Of a stretch of DNA of 64,000 nt, positions 10,184 to 21,482 are shown piece after piece. The notes below the pieces were generated by a model that had not been told where the DNA came from, did no database searches, and was given only the letters and a program-made list of their open reading frames with translations. The position numbers were made by a program, and so were the translations under genes. The number at the start of each line of letters is the position of its first letter. Position 1 is the first letter of the stretch. Source of the DNA: Perilla frutescens (lineage: Eukaryota; Streptophyta; Magnoliopsida; Lamiales; Lamiaceae); the NCBI GenBank assembly GCA_026008535.1, contig BRKX01000007.1, positions 57,649,001-57,713,000 of the forward strand, in the 5' to 3' direction.

Positions 10184-11278
10184 AGCACCGACACCATTGC
10201 CTAGAGCTCGACACCGATCAGCCCACATTGCCGCGAGTTTACAGCCCCCTTGGAGCTAACCTGAGTCATCCTCACCAAATTCGGAGTTTCCACAACCCCG
10301 AAGATAGCCCGTGAGATGATTTGATCATTTTGCACCACAGCCTAGTTGTAGGCCTGAGTCTACAACACCTATATACGTGCGGCCTAGCCCAATAATTCGA
10401 TCGTCCATTGCTATACCGACACTACCTACACAGTCTACACTACTAGTTCAGCTGGCCATTGTTACGCCAAGTCAAGCATGCGACGTACAATGCCACATAT
10501 GTCGTGAATATGGTCTTTTGGAAGCCTAATGTTCGAATCAACAAGTCCTGTCCAATTCTAAACAAGGCATCATCAAATCAGCCCGTGAAGAAGAGTTAGA
10601 ACAGCCCCCGACCGACATCAAATCTGAGGAGAAGCCAACCAAAGTCAAGGAAGAAGAAATGGAGATCAATTTTGCAAATAAGGAGCCTGAAGTAGTTGAA
10701 AAGATGTTGGAAATACAACCATGCTCTGAAAAGGAGAATGACAACAGTAAGGCAATGATTGTGGATCACAAAGGACTCGATCAAGCAAGCATAGAGGAGC
10801 TGCCGACTTTTGACATTATTTGTCAATCGTTTTCTTTTAATGTCTTTATCTTACAGGTTGACAAAGATGTACCACATGATATTGATGTGCCACCAGATTT
10901 ATTTGTGGTTCCCATGCCCACGTATTCTATAAATTTGAAGTTGCAGCTGATATTGGAGGAGTTCAAGGACATATTTTCGGACGTGATTCTGAGTGGTTTG
11001 CCGCCGATTCGAAGGATCGAGCATCAAATTGACTTTCAACCCAGAGCCGTCATTTCCAATCGACCAACTGATCGGACTAGCCCTAAAGAGATGAAAGAGA
11101 TAGCTTATCAAGTCAAGGAGTTGTTGGAGTTTCAGTCTTCTAATACAAGCAGGATGTGCGTGCGCGCTCATAAAGACGTGTCTCATACAGCTTGTGCAAA
11201 AGGAGTTCGATGATCAGTTCGTCTTAGTTTTTGATCCAGGTGGTTCGAATTCGAGGACGAATTCTTTTCAAGAGGAGG
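10184..11278 (+). pseudogene. Element D interior: decayed gag end, acidic domain, fused RT fragment
   Basis: 10200-10560 is decayed gag C-terminal sequence with a CHICREYG knuckle-like remnant. The frame 10659-11213 begins in the acidic domain (KMLEIQPCSEKEND, then FILQVDKDVP) and runs in frame into an RT N-terminal segment (LEEFKDIFSDVILSGLPP, then IEHQIDFQPR). It then loses homology before the tail region SNSRTNSFQEE near 11260. This places the acidic domain directly upstream of pol and suggests the gag-only elements arose by deletion of pol. Truncated on the left where A1's LTR ends (10183). Confidence 0.7.
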
Positions 11279-11910
11279 TGAATGAGGAAGATGTGAAAAG
11301 CATGTGAAGAGGGAGTTCCATTCAACCATATTCTTATAATTAAAGATCAAATTTTGGATGTTGGAACATAAGTGAATTTCAAGTTAGGCGTGATCACACC
11401 TAAGTTGTTCACCGATGTTTGCACGGATTAAAAAGAGGCAGCCCATGATTTAATTATTTGGATAGCCATGTTTGAATAATTAATGTCCAAGATTGAAAGC
11501 CCAAAGTTGTTGGGTTTATTTTATCCATAGTTAGATTTTTATTATTTTATTTTTTGTCTTTTTGGATTTACCTTAAATAGAGTTTTAATTAAGGTAGATC
11601 TCTTTATTATTTTCGAAATTAGACTTCTATTTACTTTAGGTTTCTTTTGATCCATATACTATATATATGAGATCATTGTGACATTATGATTTAGACGTTG
11701 CATGAATTATTGAAGTTATATTCACAATTGTCTCATGATCTTTTGTTGATCAACAAATCTACAAGTTGTTAAAGCTTAGCATCCTTTAAGTCCTATCTTA
11801 AATTTGTTCTATTTCTTCGAGACCTAAGGTGAATTGCTATCAATCGAGGAGTTCTTGACCATATTCAAACTTATGTTTGATGTCAAATACTAAATGCCTC
11901 CGCTAATGAA
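11279..11910 (+). mobile_element. Truncated 3' LTR of element D
   Basis: It follows the purine tract AGAGGAGG and resembles family-B LTRs in the segments AAAGTTGTTGGG, TTTTTTGTCTTTTTGG, GACGTTGCATGAATTATTG and TTGTCTCATGATC. It fades out near 11910, next to the MITE. No intact LTR end or TSD is visible. Confidence 0.6.
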
Positions 11911-11913
11911 TTA

Positions 11914-12187
11914 CTTTCTCCGTTTCATTTTGATTATTATTTTAGTTTTTTTTAATCTAGAATTAACAATTAATTTTATGGACTAATATACACATCGCTT
12001 ATATATGATATAAAAAATCTTATTCACTTATCTTAAAAAAGACAATATTTTCTCTCTCCATAAATTTTTAAGGTTTGGGATATGGTAAAAATATATTGGG
12101 AGAGAGAGTGTGTAAAAATATATAAAACAACAAATAATTTGGCACAAAATAAAAAGTTAAAACAACATCAAAACGAAATGGAGGGAG
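11914..12187. mobile_element. Stowaway-type MITE (274 bp)
   Basis: The terminal inverted repeats are about 21 bp: CTTTCTCCGTTTCATTTTGAT on the left and the complement of ATCAAAACGAAATGGAGGGAG on the right. They match the CTCCCTCC-type Tc1/mariner Stowaway consensus. The TA target duplication is at 11912-11913 and 12188-12189. The interior is AT-rich with no transposase. The ORF at 12082-12336 crosses the element end and is fortuitous. Confidence 0.88.
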
Positions 12188-12539
12188 TACTAAACTATTT
12201 AAGTTTGAAAGTTGTTCACCTCAGTGGTCAGTTTTTTATTGTATATACAAATATTTTGAATGTATACAAGGATTGCTCATTGATTTTTAAATCTTTTAAT
12301 AAGTTAAGGTGTTGCCCGTTTACTAACTATTTGTAAAGTTAGTTTAATTTCTTGAAAGATATTTATCACGTAAGTATGTACGCACGTGTTTTGGTGATGT
12401 TTCGGTTCTATTTGGACTGGGGCATTACATATATTTAGATTGCAAGTTATGTAGAATTACATATCTACCCAAAATCACGTTCTTCTGCGGTTCAATTTCT
12501 CGTTGCATTTCTTTGTGTTTCGCTCTATGTTTCAATGTG

Positions 12540-12800
12540 AAATTTATAATTTTAATAGTATTTAATAGAAAAGAAAAATTAATTATAATATAAATAATTA
12601 CAATCAGCATTTATCAACAAAAAAAAAATGAATTAAAAAATTAAAAAAATTTAATTTTGAAATAATCAACCATGATAATGAATTATTAATTGAACATTGA
12701 GAAATAAATACTAAAAAATAATTCAGTGGGGTGAACCTAAAAATATTGTAAACTAAACTAAATCATGAAAAAATAATATTGAAGAAAAACATACAAGAAA
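12540..12800 (+). repeat. Unclassified repeat R, copy 1
   Basis: It shares an ordered series of short blocks with copies 2 and 3: ATTTATCAACAAAAA, then AATAATCAACCATGATAATG, then ACTAAAAAATAATT, then GGGGTGAACCTA, then GAAGAAAAAC. No terminal repeat or coding potential is visible. Confidence 0.55.
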
Positions 12801-12919
12801 AACTTGTAATTTGAAAGTGCAACACAGATTGTAACAAAAAAATGCAACATAAAATTTCATGTGGTTCTTCTACGACGCCCACCAATGATATATATGCGAT
12901 TCAAATTTCCCGTTACACT

Positions 12920-13190
12920 ATTTAATTTATGATTTTATAATAATTATTGTTAAAATAAAATTAATTATAACATAATTAACTTTAATTAATATTTATCAAC
13001 AAAAATTTGAAAAAAAATATTTCTAATTATTAAATAATCAAACCATAATAATATATTATCAATTTAAAAGTAATAACTAAAAATAAAAAATAATTATGTA
13101 TCTTAATTGGGTAGAATGAACCCTAGTTAACAATTATAAAAGAATTTAAAGTACAATAAATTGAAATTGAAGAAAAAAAAAACTTCAAAT
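12920..13190 (+). repeat. Unclassified repeat R, copy 2
   Basis: It has the same block order as copy 1 about 380 bp upstream: ATTTATCAACAAAAATTTG, AATAATCAAACCATAATAAT, ACTAAAAATAAAAAATAATT, GGGTAGAATGAACCCTA and GAAGAAAA. The two copies look like an old tandem duplication. Confidence 0.55.
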
Positions 13191-13928
13191 TTAATTCTGA
13201 AACACAAACAAGTGTAATATGAAATCTGATGTGTGATATTTGAGGAAGATCACTTTAATAACATAAAGTGCCTACTTAATTAATGTAAAAACTATAATCA
13301 TCGGATCGAAGCATTCTGAAGTAGTATTTCTCCAAGAGTGGCCTCACCTTACTACAAAAACATGTACAAAGCTAAATAGTAACACACTTTAACCGACCAT
13401 TGCCCAACTACATTTCCAACAACTGCTACGGAGTGCGTTACCTCTAATGTAAGTTTAAGGCCTAATGTTTAGGTCCACCAACTGGTGGTTACGTTTTCAA
13501 GAACCTAATCTAACGCCCTACTCCTATGCCAAATTCCCAACAACGGACCAACTCCTTTTTTGGGTATTTTTTAATTTCTTTTTCTTGTTGAGTCGAGAAG
13601 CGTCTATGCAATTTTGAGATTGTAACTTGTCTCCACGTGAGAAAGGTGGCATGAACGGGAGAGAATAACAAGATGTTTGGTTTTATTTCTATTATCAATT
13701 TTTATTATTTCCATTAACTTTACCGGATGTATTGATTTTGAAAGAAAAGAATGTAATGATTTTATGATGAATGATTTAATAGTTAGAGTTATAGGTTTGA
13801 AAAATAGAAATATTTTTGTTTTATTATATTTTAATTTGAATTTATAGTTGAGAAGACAAGATAAATAGTTGTGTAGTTATGATGATGAATTGATGAATAT
13901 TTAAATAATGGTCCTGTTTATATATATA

Positions 13929-15822
13929 GGGAAATGATCAAATGAGAACGCTTCCCCTAGGTGAGAACTAGGAACCAATCCTAGCCCTTGTTTGACTCAA
14001 TCTGGACCGTCCAGATTAAATCAGATTTAAGTGGATGGGCGGTGGCATTCTTGTAATTTTCGGCAACTTTCTGGACGGAGGGGTAATATAGTAATTTAAT
14101 AATTCTTCCCTTTTGTTCTGGGGCTAAAATGAGAATCGCATAATGCTAAAATTATTGAAGTAGGAGGCTAAAATTGATGTGACATTTTCCACTAGGGTTC
14201 ACCGTTCCCAATTCGGGTTTATTAAGTTCTGATCCCAACTAGTAATTATGATGTGACCCGGACAACTAATCCAAGACACGAGATGAACGCATGCGGAAGA
14301 CTTTTAGATCGAAACACGTCAGGCGAATGAAGGATTCAATCCGACAGATAACAAGACACAAATAAACGACTAAACTATGAAAAATAAGACTCGAATAAAT
14401 GCTAGACACCTAAGACACTTAGAAATATGACTCAACTAAGATAAAACACAATCAAATAAACAATGGATTGGGCGAATTTGGACAGATTGGTTATACGTGT
14501 TAATTAGGACGAATTAAGCATGTATAACTTAGAACTGATTTATGGACGAATTGTAGAGTAAGTTATGGACGAAATTATGATTGTTGGATGATGATGATAC
14601 GTGCGTAATGTAGGGATGAAGGTAGATGAATGATGGTGATCGATGGAGATGAATTGAAAAGGTAGAAGAAGTAAACTTACTCGAACCCTGTCTTGCGGTG
14701 AAGACGAAACGCGATTTCTCGAATACTCCAAGTTGGATAGCACTCCCCCCTAAACTCGATGGAATAGAAAAGAGCTTGAAATAGGACTTTAGATTTGCTA
14801 GGTCTAAAGAACTTGATAAATGGGTGATCAACCAAAGGATCGTGAGACAATTGAGAAATTAATCTTTTATTTCATGCAACGTCTGAATTATGAATGTCAC
14901 AGGGTGCTCCTATTTATAGGAGAGCATATGGACGAAATTAAACCCTAATTAACTAGATAAACATTGAAAAATACTAATCCTAATCAATTTAGGATAAAAT
15001 CAAAAGATACCAAAAATAAGATAACAAAAATCTATCTAAATCTAACTAGATAAGGATAAATCCTAACTAACTTTGGGCCTCTTATTTTCGCCACTTTTGG
15101 ACCTTTAATAACACAATATGGGCTGCAATATATCATAAATAATTCGTGGCCCATATGTATTATTCTTGCCACCTTTGCATGAAAAACAGCATCTCCCGAT
15201 TTTCCATGCAAACGCGTATAACTTTTAATGCACACGTCCAAATGGCGTCATTCTTCTTCTCATGTCTTCATGCTTCCTTCTTCATCATCAAATGATAGCA
15301 TGTTGACCAATCTCGGGCTGAATATTTGATCTTCATGAGCTGCCCAAAATATCTGAATATTTTCATGCACTTGTGTTCTTCAAATCTTGATCTCCAATCT
15401 TTAATCTTGAACAACATGATTATCTTTGAAGTTCTCAATGGTATCTTTGGATTTGATTCTTTTATGCTTTTCGGGTTCGTATCAAATTATGAGATTCCCA
15501 TTAGGGTTCACTGTCCCCAAATAGGGTGTATTGCATTTCATTCCAATAAAATCATCGTTCCATTTTTGTTTATCAACACATGCTAAAATGAGAAATCCAT
15601 GAGGCTAAAATGTGCGAAGTCGGATGCTAAAATTGAATCTGGGCAATTTCTGAGTTCAGTTCCGATTTTACCCTTAATGAGACGCGCGAATTGAAGATTT
15701 TCGCGATAATTACAAAAATGCCACCAAAAATCTGGATGGATCTGGGGCATCGATTTTGCAGGATAGACGGATGGGATCGGTTCCCGGTTCTCACCTAGCG
15801 ATCGGTTCTCACCAGATCTCAT

Positions 15823-15825
<3 letters not shown>
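13929..15825. mobile_element. Foldback element E1 between (TA)n tracts, split by a solo LTR
   Basis: The ends are long imperfect inverted repeats: the left arm (13929 to about 14190) begins GGGAAATGATCAAATGAGAAC, and the right arm (about 15560-15825) is its complement, ending at the (TA)n tract. Both arms share GGTGAGAAC(T/C)(A/G)GGAACC, then a GTGGCATT(C/T)TTGTAATT segment, then GCTAAAATGAGAA. Without the inserted solo LTR the element is about 660 bp. No transposase. The GGG end and (TA)n flanks do not match a superfamily I can name with confidence. Confidence 0.7.
14249..15484 (-). mobile_element. Solo LTR of family B in E1
   Basis: The LTR is 1236 bp, with plus-strand ends TGATGTGACCCGG and CGGGTTCGTATCA, corresponding to a minus-orientated LTR. 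The perfect TSD AATTA is at 14244-14248 and 15485-15489. Internal sequence is absent, which indicates unequal LTR recombination after insertion. Confidence 0.9.

Positions 15826-15857
<32 letters not shown>
15826..15857. repeat. (TA)16 microsatellite between E1 and E2
   Basis: A pure TA tract is bounded on the left by the CCC end of E1 and on the right by the GGG start of E2. The two elements share it as their flank. Confidence 0.95.
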
Positions 15858-15861
<4 letters not shown>

Positions 15862-17118
15862 TGGGTTCCAGAAGGAACCATACCCCATGTGAGAACCGAG
15901 AACCAATCTCAGCCATAGATTCGTCTATTTGGACGATCAAGATCTGTTCCAAAATTAAAAAAAAATGCGGTGGCATAATTGTAATAACATGCAACTTCGC
16001 TGCCCCTGAATCTTAGTAAGGGTAAAATCGGAAATTTCAATGTATATGTGATTCACGCGTATATTTTTCAATTTAGAGTTTTAGCATTGTCATTTCCTAT
16101 TTTAGCATTGTCATAACTTATTTTAGTACCAACATGACCCTTGTTTAGCATGATTATCTCTACTTAATCTAATCTTTTTTTCTTTCTCTTGCCTTATCAC
16201 CTGTAGAAGATCTATCAATCATGCATATATAAAACTAATAAAACAAGATTTCACATAATATTCTTGAATAAAAGTAGCAATTACCTAGTGGAATTTCATT
16301 TTCATGACTCATTTGTTATATTGTATTTTTGTGATGTGACCCAGACAAGATATCTAAGCCAAATCAATAGAACACGTAGCGAAAGAGTTAAGGACTCGAA
16401 ACACGTCAGATTAAGAAGGATTCAATCCGACTAACTCGACTAAAACTCAACTAAAATAAGAATAAAAGACTCGATTAAACTAGAACTTACTAGGATAATT
16501 TGTGGAAGATAGGAAGCGGACGAGTAGTGTCTTGTGGATGAAGGTAGTGGCGTTGAGATGTAGATGATAGGTAGAATGGATTAGAACTTCAGCTGAACCC
16601 CGGCTTCAAGAGACGAAACGCAGCTACTTCGATCTTCTCTGATTTGTTAGCAATTCTTCCAAGTACTCGTTGTACCCTGAAGAACTTGAATAAGACTATT
16701 GAATTGCTAGATCAATAGAATTGTGTTTGATCAACCAAAGGATCGATAAATGTGATCAACCAAAGGATCGGTGAGACAATTGAGAAATTAACTCTTTATT
16801 TCATGCAACGTCTGAATAATAATGTCACAAGGTACTCCTATTTATAGGAGCATAAAACTGAAAATCTAAACCTAATAGCTAAAGGATTTCGAAAATCCTA
16901 AGTAGATCAACTAGGAATCCTATTTTGACTAGAAGTCCCTAATTAAGGTAAAATCAAAAAGACCAAAAATAAAAAAGACTGAAAATCAAAAAGACCAAAA
17001 ATCAAAAAGACTAAAAATAAACAAGACCAAAAATAAGATAATAAAATCTAAAATAATCTAGATAAAATCCCAACACTTTGGGCCTTCAAACTTGGGCTCT
17101 AATAATTCAAACATGGGC

Positions 17119-18449
17119 TTAATTAATTAACTCCATGGGCTGCTCATCATATTCGAATTTATTCATGTCTTGTTCTTCAAATCTTGATCTCCAATCTTTA
17201 ACCTTGAACAACATGATTAACTTTGAAGCTCTCAATAGTATCTTTGGATTTGATTCTTTTATGCTTTTCGGGTTTGTATCATTCCCCTCCTCTTGAAAAG
17301 AATTCGTCCTCGAATTCAAATCTCCGGGATCAAAGATGAACGTGAACGGATCATCAATCTTTCTTTGCACAAACCCAACTTTCAATGGAATAACTTCAAC
17401 AACCTGTAAGATATAGATAGCACAAGAAAATGGTTGACAAATGATGTTAGAATTCGGCAGCTCCTCCATGCTTGCTTGATCGAATTCTTTGTGATCTTCA
17501 ACCATTGCTCCACTGATGTCATTCTCTTTTTTAGAACATGGTTGTAATTCCTCCAACTTTTCAACTTCTTTGGATTCCTCAACTGCATCATTGACCTCCA
17601 TTTCTTCTTCCTCGACTTCGGCAGGTTCTTCCTCAGATTTAGCATCAATCGGACGCTGCTTTAACTCTTCTTCACGGACTGGACAGATAGGGCATTGTTC
17701 ATCACATGCTAGACTTGACGAAACAATAGCCGGCTGAACTGGTGATGCAGGCTGTGTAGGTGGTACATAGGTACGTAGAAACTCCTCGAATGACTCGGGT
17801 TCGCTCCAACGAAACGGGGCTGTTTAGCGACGAGCTCTAGGTGACAACTCTAAATTTGACTCTACTTGAACCACTTCATTTTGTAGACTCTCCAACCACT
17901 TCTCTATCTCAATGGCATATTGCACCATGTCTTTCAACTTGTCGAAGTGATACAATGCTACATTTTCTCGGATTTCCCTTCGTAGACCAGCTAGGAATCT
18001 ATCCATGGTATCTTCTAGATACTCCTCTATATCAGCTCGTCTCATGGCTTCAATCATTTTGTAGTAGTAGTCATTTACACTTCGATCTCTTTGCCTAAGC
18101 TTGTATAACTTCTCCTCTAACTCCCACTGGTGTGGTCTGGAATGAAGCGTTTCCGCATCAAATCTTTCAACTCACGCCATGTTTCAATAGGTTGAAGGTG
18201 ATCTCGGCGGCATCGATCTTGTTGGAATTCCCACCATGCTGCTGCGTAGTCTTTAAACTCCAATGTGGCTAATTGCACCTTCTTTGGCTCGGGGAAGTAG
18301 TAGTACTTAAAAATCTTATCAACTCTGCGTTCCCAATCTAGGTACACTTCTGGATCATATAGACCCTCAAACTCTGGGATGGTTATCTTGTTGCGTTGTA
18401 GACCATCGGCATCTCTGAATCGATTCGGGCGGACTCGAACCGGATCCAT
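17119..18449 (-). pseudogene. B2 gag plus acidic domain, frameshifted
   Basis: The start MDPVRVRPNRF at 18449 is identical to the B1 start. Gag is open to about 18131, where a 1-nt deletion in the HYQWELEEK region shifts the frame. Homology continues leftwards: MIEAMRRADIEEYLED (18057), EKWLESLQNE, a stop before the Glu-rich segment, FSCAIYILQV (about 17404-17433), DLNSRTNSFQEE, then across the PPT into the 3' LTR, ending with VKDWRSRFEE near 17160. There is no pol. Non-functional as read. Confidence 0.82.
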
Positions 18450-18920
18450 CTAACTTGATGATGTGGGGATGTTGTATAGATGGTGTAGGTAAACCTGCTA
18501 ATTTTGGTGTATGTGACCACGGGTGTATGGTGTATGGGTGTATGGGTGTATGTGTGTATGGACTATGTGGTGTATAAGGTGAACTGGGTGTATATGGGTG
18601 GGATGAAGAATTTCAAATCCTAGAGGTGTAAGGATTGAAATCTATGATGGATAAGGATGGATGATCTTGATTAGATATGGATTAGGATGGAAGATATCTA
18701 AACAAGGTAGGAAATCTAGTGGATAAGGTAGAATATTTTTGGATAAGTTTGACCGAGTGTGAACACAATCTAACAAATCCCAAAATATCTATCTAAGATG
18801 GATTCAAGCCTATCTAAACCAATAAAATCGAATTCAACAAGAAAATAAATCTGAATTTTCGTGTGTGTTTTTTTTTTTTTTTTTTTTTTCCGGCGACTTT
18901 TTCTTCTTTTCTTTTTTAGC
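18450..18920 (-). other. B2 leader sequence
   Basis: Untranslated leader upstream of the B2 gag. It has repeated GTGTATGG-type motifs around 18510-18600 (GGTGTATGG, GGGTGTATGG) and a T tract at about 18870-18890 that is poly(A) in the element's sense. It is interrupted by B3 at 18926. Confidence 0.7.
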
Positions 18921-19656
18921 CGATGTGATGAGATTCCGTCATGCTCAAGAACATGAAGGAATGCGGATGACAAGATCGAAACTCTCGACGACGGTGTAAG
19001 GGTTGAAAATAATACCGGGACTTGAAATAGGGCACGAAAAACAGCGGAAGACTCGATATAACTAGATAAAGACTTACAGAATTGACGAATGGACGAACTT
19101 GTGATGATGAACGGGCGTTGGCAACCTGGGGCTGAAGTCGAAGGCGTGTGTAGATGGATGATGGATGACGTCAAAGAATGGACAGCGGCGATGTTGATAG
19201 AAGGATAGGATAGATTCGGCGAACCCGTGTTGTAAACCCGAACGCGCACGTCTAACTTCTCCGGATAGCAATTCTCCCAAGTACTTGATGTACCCTGAAG
19301 AACTTAAATAGGACTTATGATTTGCTAGATCAAAAGAACTTGATAAATGGGTGATCAACCAAAGGATCGTGAGACAATTGAGAAATTAATCTTTTATTTC
19401 ATGCAACGTCTGAATAATAATGTCACAAGGTACTCCTATTTATAGGAGCATAAAACTGAAAATCTAAACCTAATAGCTAAAGGATTTCGAAAATCCTAAG
19501 TATATCAACTAGGAATCCTATTTTGACTAGAAGTCCCTGATTAAGGTAAAATCAAAACGACCAAAAATCAAAAAGACTAAAAATAAAATAATAAAATCTA
19601 AAATAATCTAGATAAAATCCCAACACTTTGGGCCTTCAAACTTGGGCTCTAATAAT

Positions 19657-20865
19657 TCAAACATGGGCTGAATTAATTAACTTCATGGGTTGCTCATCAT
19701 ATTCGAATTTATTCATGTCTTGTTCTTCAAATCTTGATCTCCAATCTTTGATGGCCCTCATTATAACAATCTTCGGACCTTTGAATGATAGCTCACAATT
19801 TGATTCTTCAAGGCATTTCGGGATCATATCATTCCCCTCCTCTTGAAAAGAATTCGTCCTCGAATTCAAATCTTCGGGGTCAAGGACTAACATGAATGGA
19901 TCATCAAACTCCTTTGTGTGCACAACTAAATCATAAGGAACATTCTCAACAACCTGTAAAATAAAGACATCAAAAGTACAGGGTTGATCAAAAACGTTAG
20001 AACTCAGTAGCTCCTCCATGACTGCTTCTTTGAGTTCTTTGTGCTCCACAGTCTTTACTCCATTAATGTCAATCTCCTCTTGAAAATATGGCTTCATTTC
20101 CAACAGCTCTTCAACTGGTTCGAACTCCTCAGCTTCGAACAGCTCTTTAATGATTCCGATCTCCTCTACGGCAGTATTGATCTCCATCTCTTCTTCAAGG
20201 GTTTGACATACAAGGCATGGTACGTCACATGTTGGACTTGGTGTAACAATGGTCGGGTGAGATGGTAGTATGGGACATGTAGGTGGCGTCCAAACAGGTG
20301 CACGGGATGTAGGCTCGGGCCTACGGCTGGACTGCGGTGTAGTACGGCTCAAACACCTCTCAACTTGTTTAGCATAGTGTACCATATCCTCCAATTCGTC
20401 AAAATGATATAATGCGACCTCTTCTCGGATGGACCTTCGTAGACCAGCTAGGAATCTGTCCATTGTATCCTCTAGATACTCTTCTACGTCAGCTCGTCTC
20501 ATGGCTTCAATCATTTTGTTGTAGTAGGCATCTACACTTCGATCTCTTTGCTTAAGCTTGTATAGCTTTTCTTCTAGCTCCCATTGGTAGTGGTCTGGGA
20601 TGAAGCGTTTCCGCATCAAATCTTTCAACTCACGCCATGTGTCGATAGGTGGAAGGTGATCTCGGTGACATCGGTTTTGCTGGAATTCCCACCATGCTGC
20701 TGCGTAGCCTCTAAACTCTAATGAAACTAGCTGCACTTTCTGTGACTCTGGAAAGTCGTAACACTCAAAAACTTTGTCTACCTTTTGTTCCCAATCAAGG
20801 TAAGCATCGGGATCGTGTAGACCTTCAAACTCAGGAATGAACATTCTGTTGCGGACTGGAATCAT
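19657..20865 (-). CDS. Intact Gag-acidic protein of B3 (402 aa)
   Basis: Starting from MIPVRNRMF at 20865 the frame is uninterrupted for 402 codons. The Ty3/gypsy gag domain (retrotrans_gag type) covers roughly residues 10-160 (IPEFEGLHDPDAYLDWEQ, AAAWWEFQQNRCHRDHLPP, RKRFIPDHYQWELEEKLYK). A proline-rich linker follows, with CDVPCLVC in place of a full CCHC knuckle. Next comes a Glu-rich acidic domain ending FDVFILQVVENVP, and the tail DLNSRTNSFQEEGND. The last 58 or so codons lie inside the 3' LTR and contain IKDWRSRFEE. The ATG is 6 nt after a splice-acceptor-like GTTCGCAG. The ORF continues upstream, but that part is leader. Capsid-like role inferred from gag. Confidence 0.8.
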   Translation of the reverse strand: MIPVRNRMFIPEFEGLHDPDAYLDWEQKVDKVFECYDFPESQKVQLVSLEFRGYAAAWWEFQQNRCHRDHLPPIDTWRELKDLMRKRFIPDHYQWELEEKLYKLKQRDRSVDAYYNKMIEAMRRADVEEYLEDTMDRFLAGLRRSIREEVALYHFDELEDMVHYAKQVERCLSRTTPQSSRRPEPTSRAPVWTPPTCPILPSHPTIVTPSPTCDVPCLVCQTLEEEMEINTAVEEIGIIKELFEAEEFEPVEELLEMKPYFQEEIDINGVKTVEHKELKEAVMEELLSSNVFDQPCTFDVFILQVVENVPYDLVVHTKEFDDPFMLVLDPEDLNSRTNSFQEEGNDMIPKCLEESNCELSFKGPKIVIMRAIKDWRSRFEEQDMNKFEYDEQPMKLINSAHV

Positions 20866-21482
20866 AGTGACCTGCGAACAATGAACAAACGTAAAAGAAA
20901 ACAAGGACCTCGCAGTACTCACTTTTCTCTCGTTTGTTTTCTCTCTTGCTTTTACCTCTCGTGTATGTCTCTTAATATAAGTGGTGCACGGTGTGTGTAA
21001 AATCGTATATGTAAATGACTGAATGGGGTGATGTGGCACGATGATGTGGCACAGTTGGTGATGTGGCAGATGAGGTGGCACACTGATGTGGCGTGTGGGA
21101 GTGAGGTGGCAGGATGACTGGGCGGGGTGATGTGGATTAGGGTTTGATGAATCCCCAAGGTGTGAAAGGAAATAATTAGGAATTTGGAAAGTTTGACACA
21201 ATCTAGTTATTCCTAATTGGACTAGGACTCAAAAAGGAAAATACCAAGGATAAAACAGAACTAGAAGGAAAGAACTGAAAATAAAATAATCGCAATAGGA
21301 AACAACCAAAGAAATCAATTTTTGAATTTTTTTTTTTTCGGCACTATTCACGTGAACAGTATGATGAACAGTAACTTTTTTTTTTTTTAATGAATGATAC
21401 GTTTACAACTCGATAAACAATGAACAAAAATAAAACAAAAGACTCGACCCGGTATTGAACCACGAACAACTATTGCCGTCGT
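20866..21482 (-). other. B3 leader between PBS and gag
   Basis: About 620 bp of leader. It contains ATGTGGCA repeats (21020-21130), A-rich tracts in the sense strand (about 21325-21385), and the pyrimidine tract and AG immediately before the gag ATG. The in-frame upstream extension of the gag ORF to 21201 looks like a chance open frame. Confidence 0.65.

Larger units (their letters stand above)
12190..13918. other. AT-rich intergenic DNA, no gene seen
   Basis: No supported coding region was found. It contains two copies of an unclassified repeat (listed separately) and a possible degenerate tract around 13260-13700. The ORFs at 12425 and 13510 have no recognisable domain. Confidence 0.6.

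Noticed and set aside
1..11278. One single gag-only element running from 1-740 to 10184-11278, split by A1
   Set aside because: Both parts contain the FSCDIFILQV-type block, so they are two different copies and not halves of one.
20866..21201. N-terminal extension of the B3 gag ORF (112 extra codons)
   Set aside because: The extension is Pro/His-rich leader sequence with no match in B1 or B2 gag, and a splice-acceptor-like site lies just before the internal ATG shared in position with the other gags.
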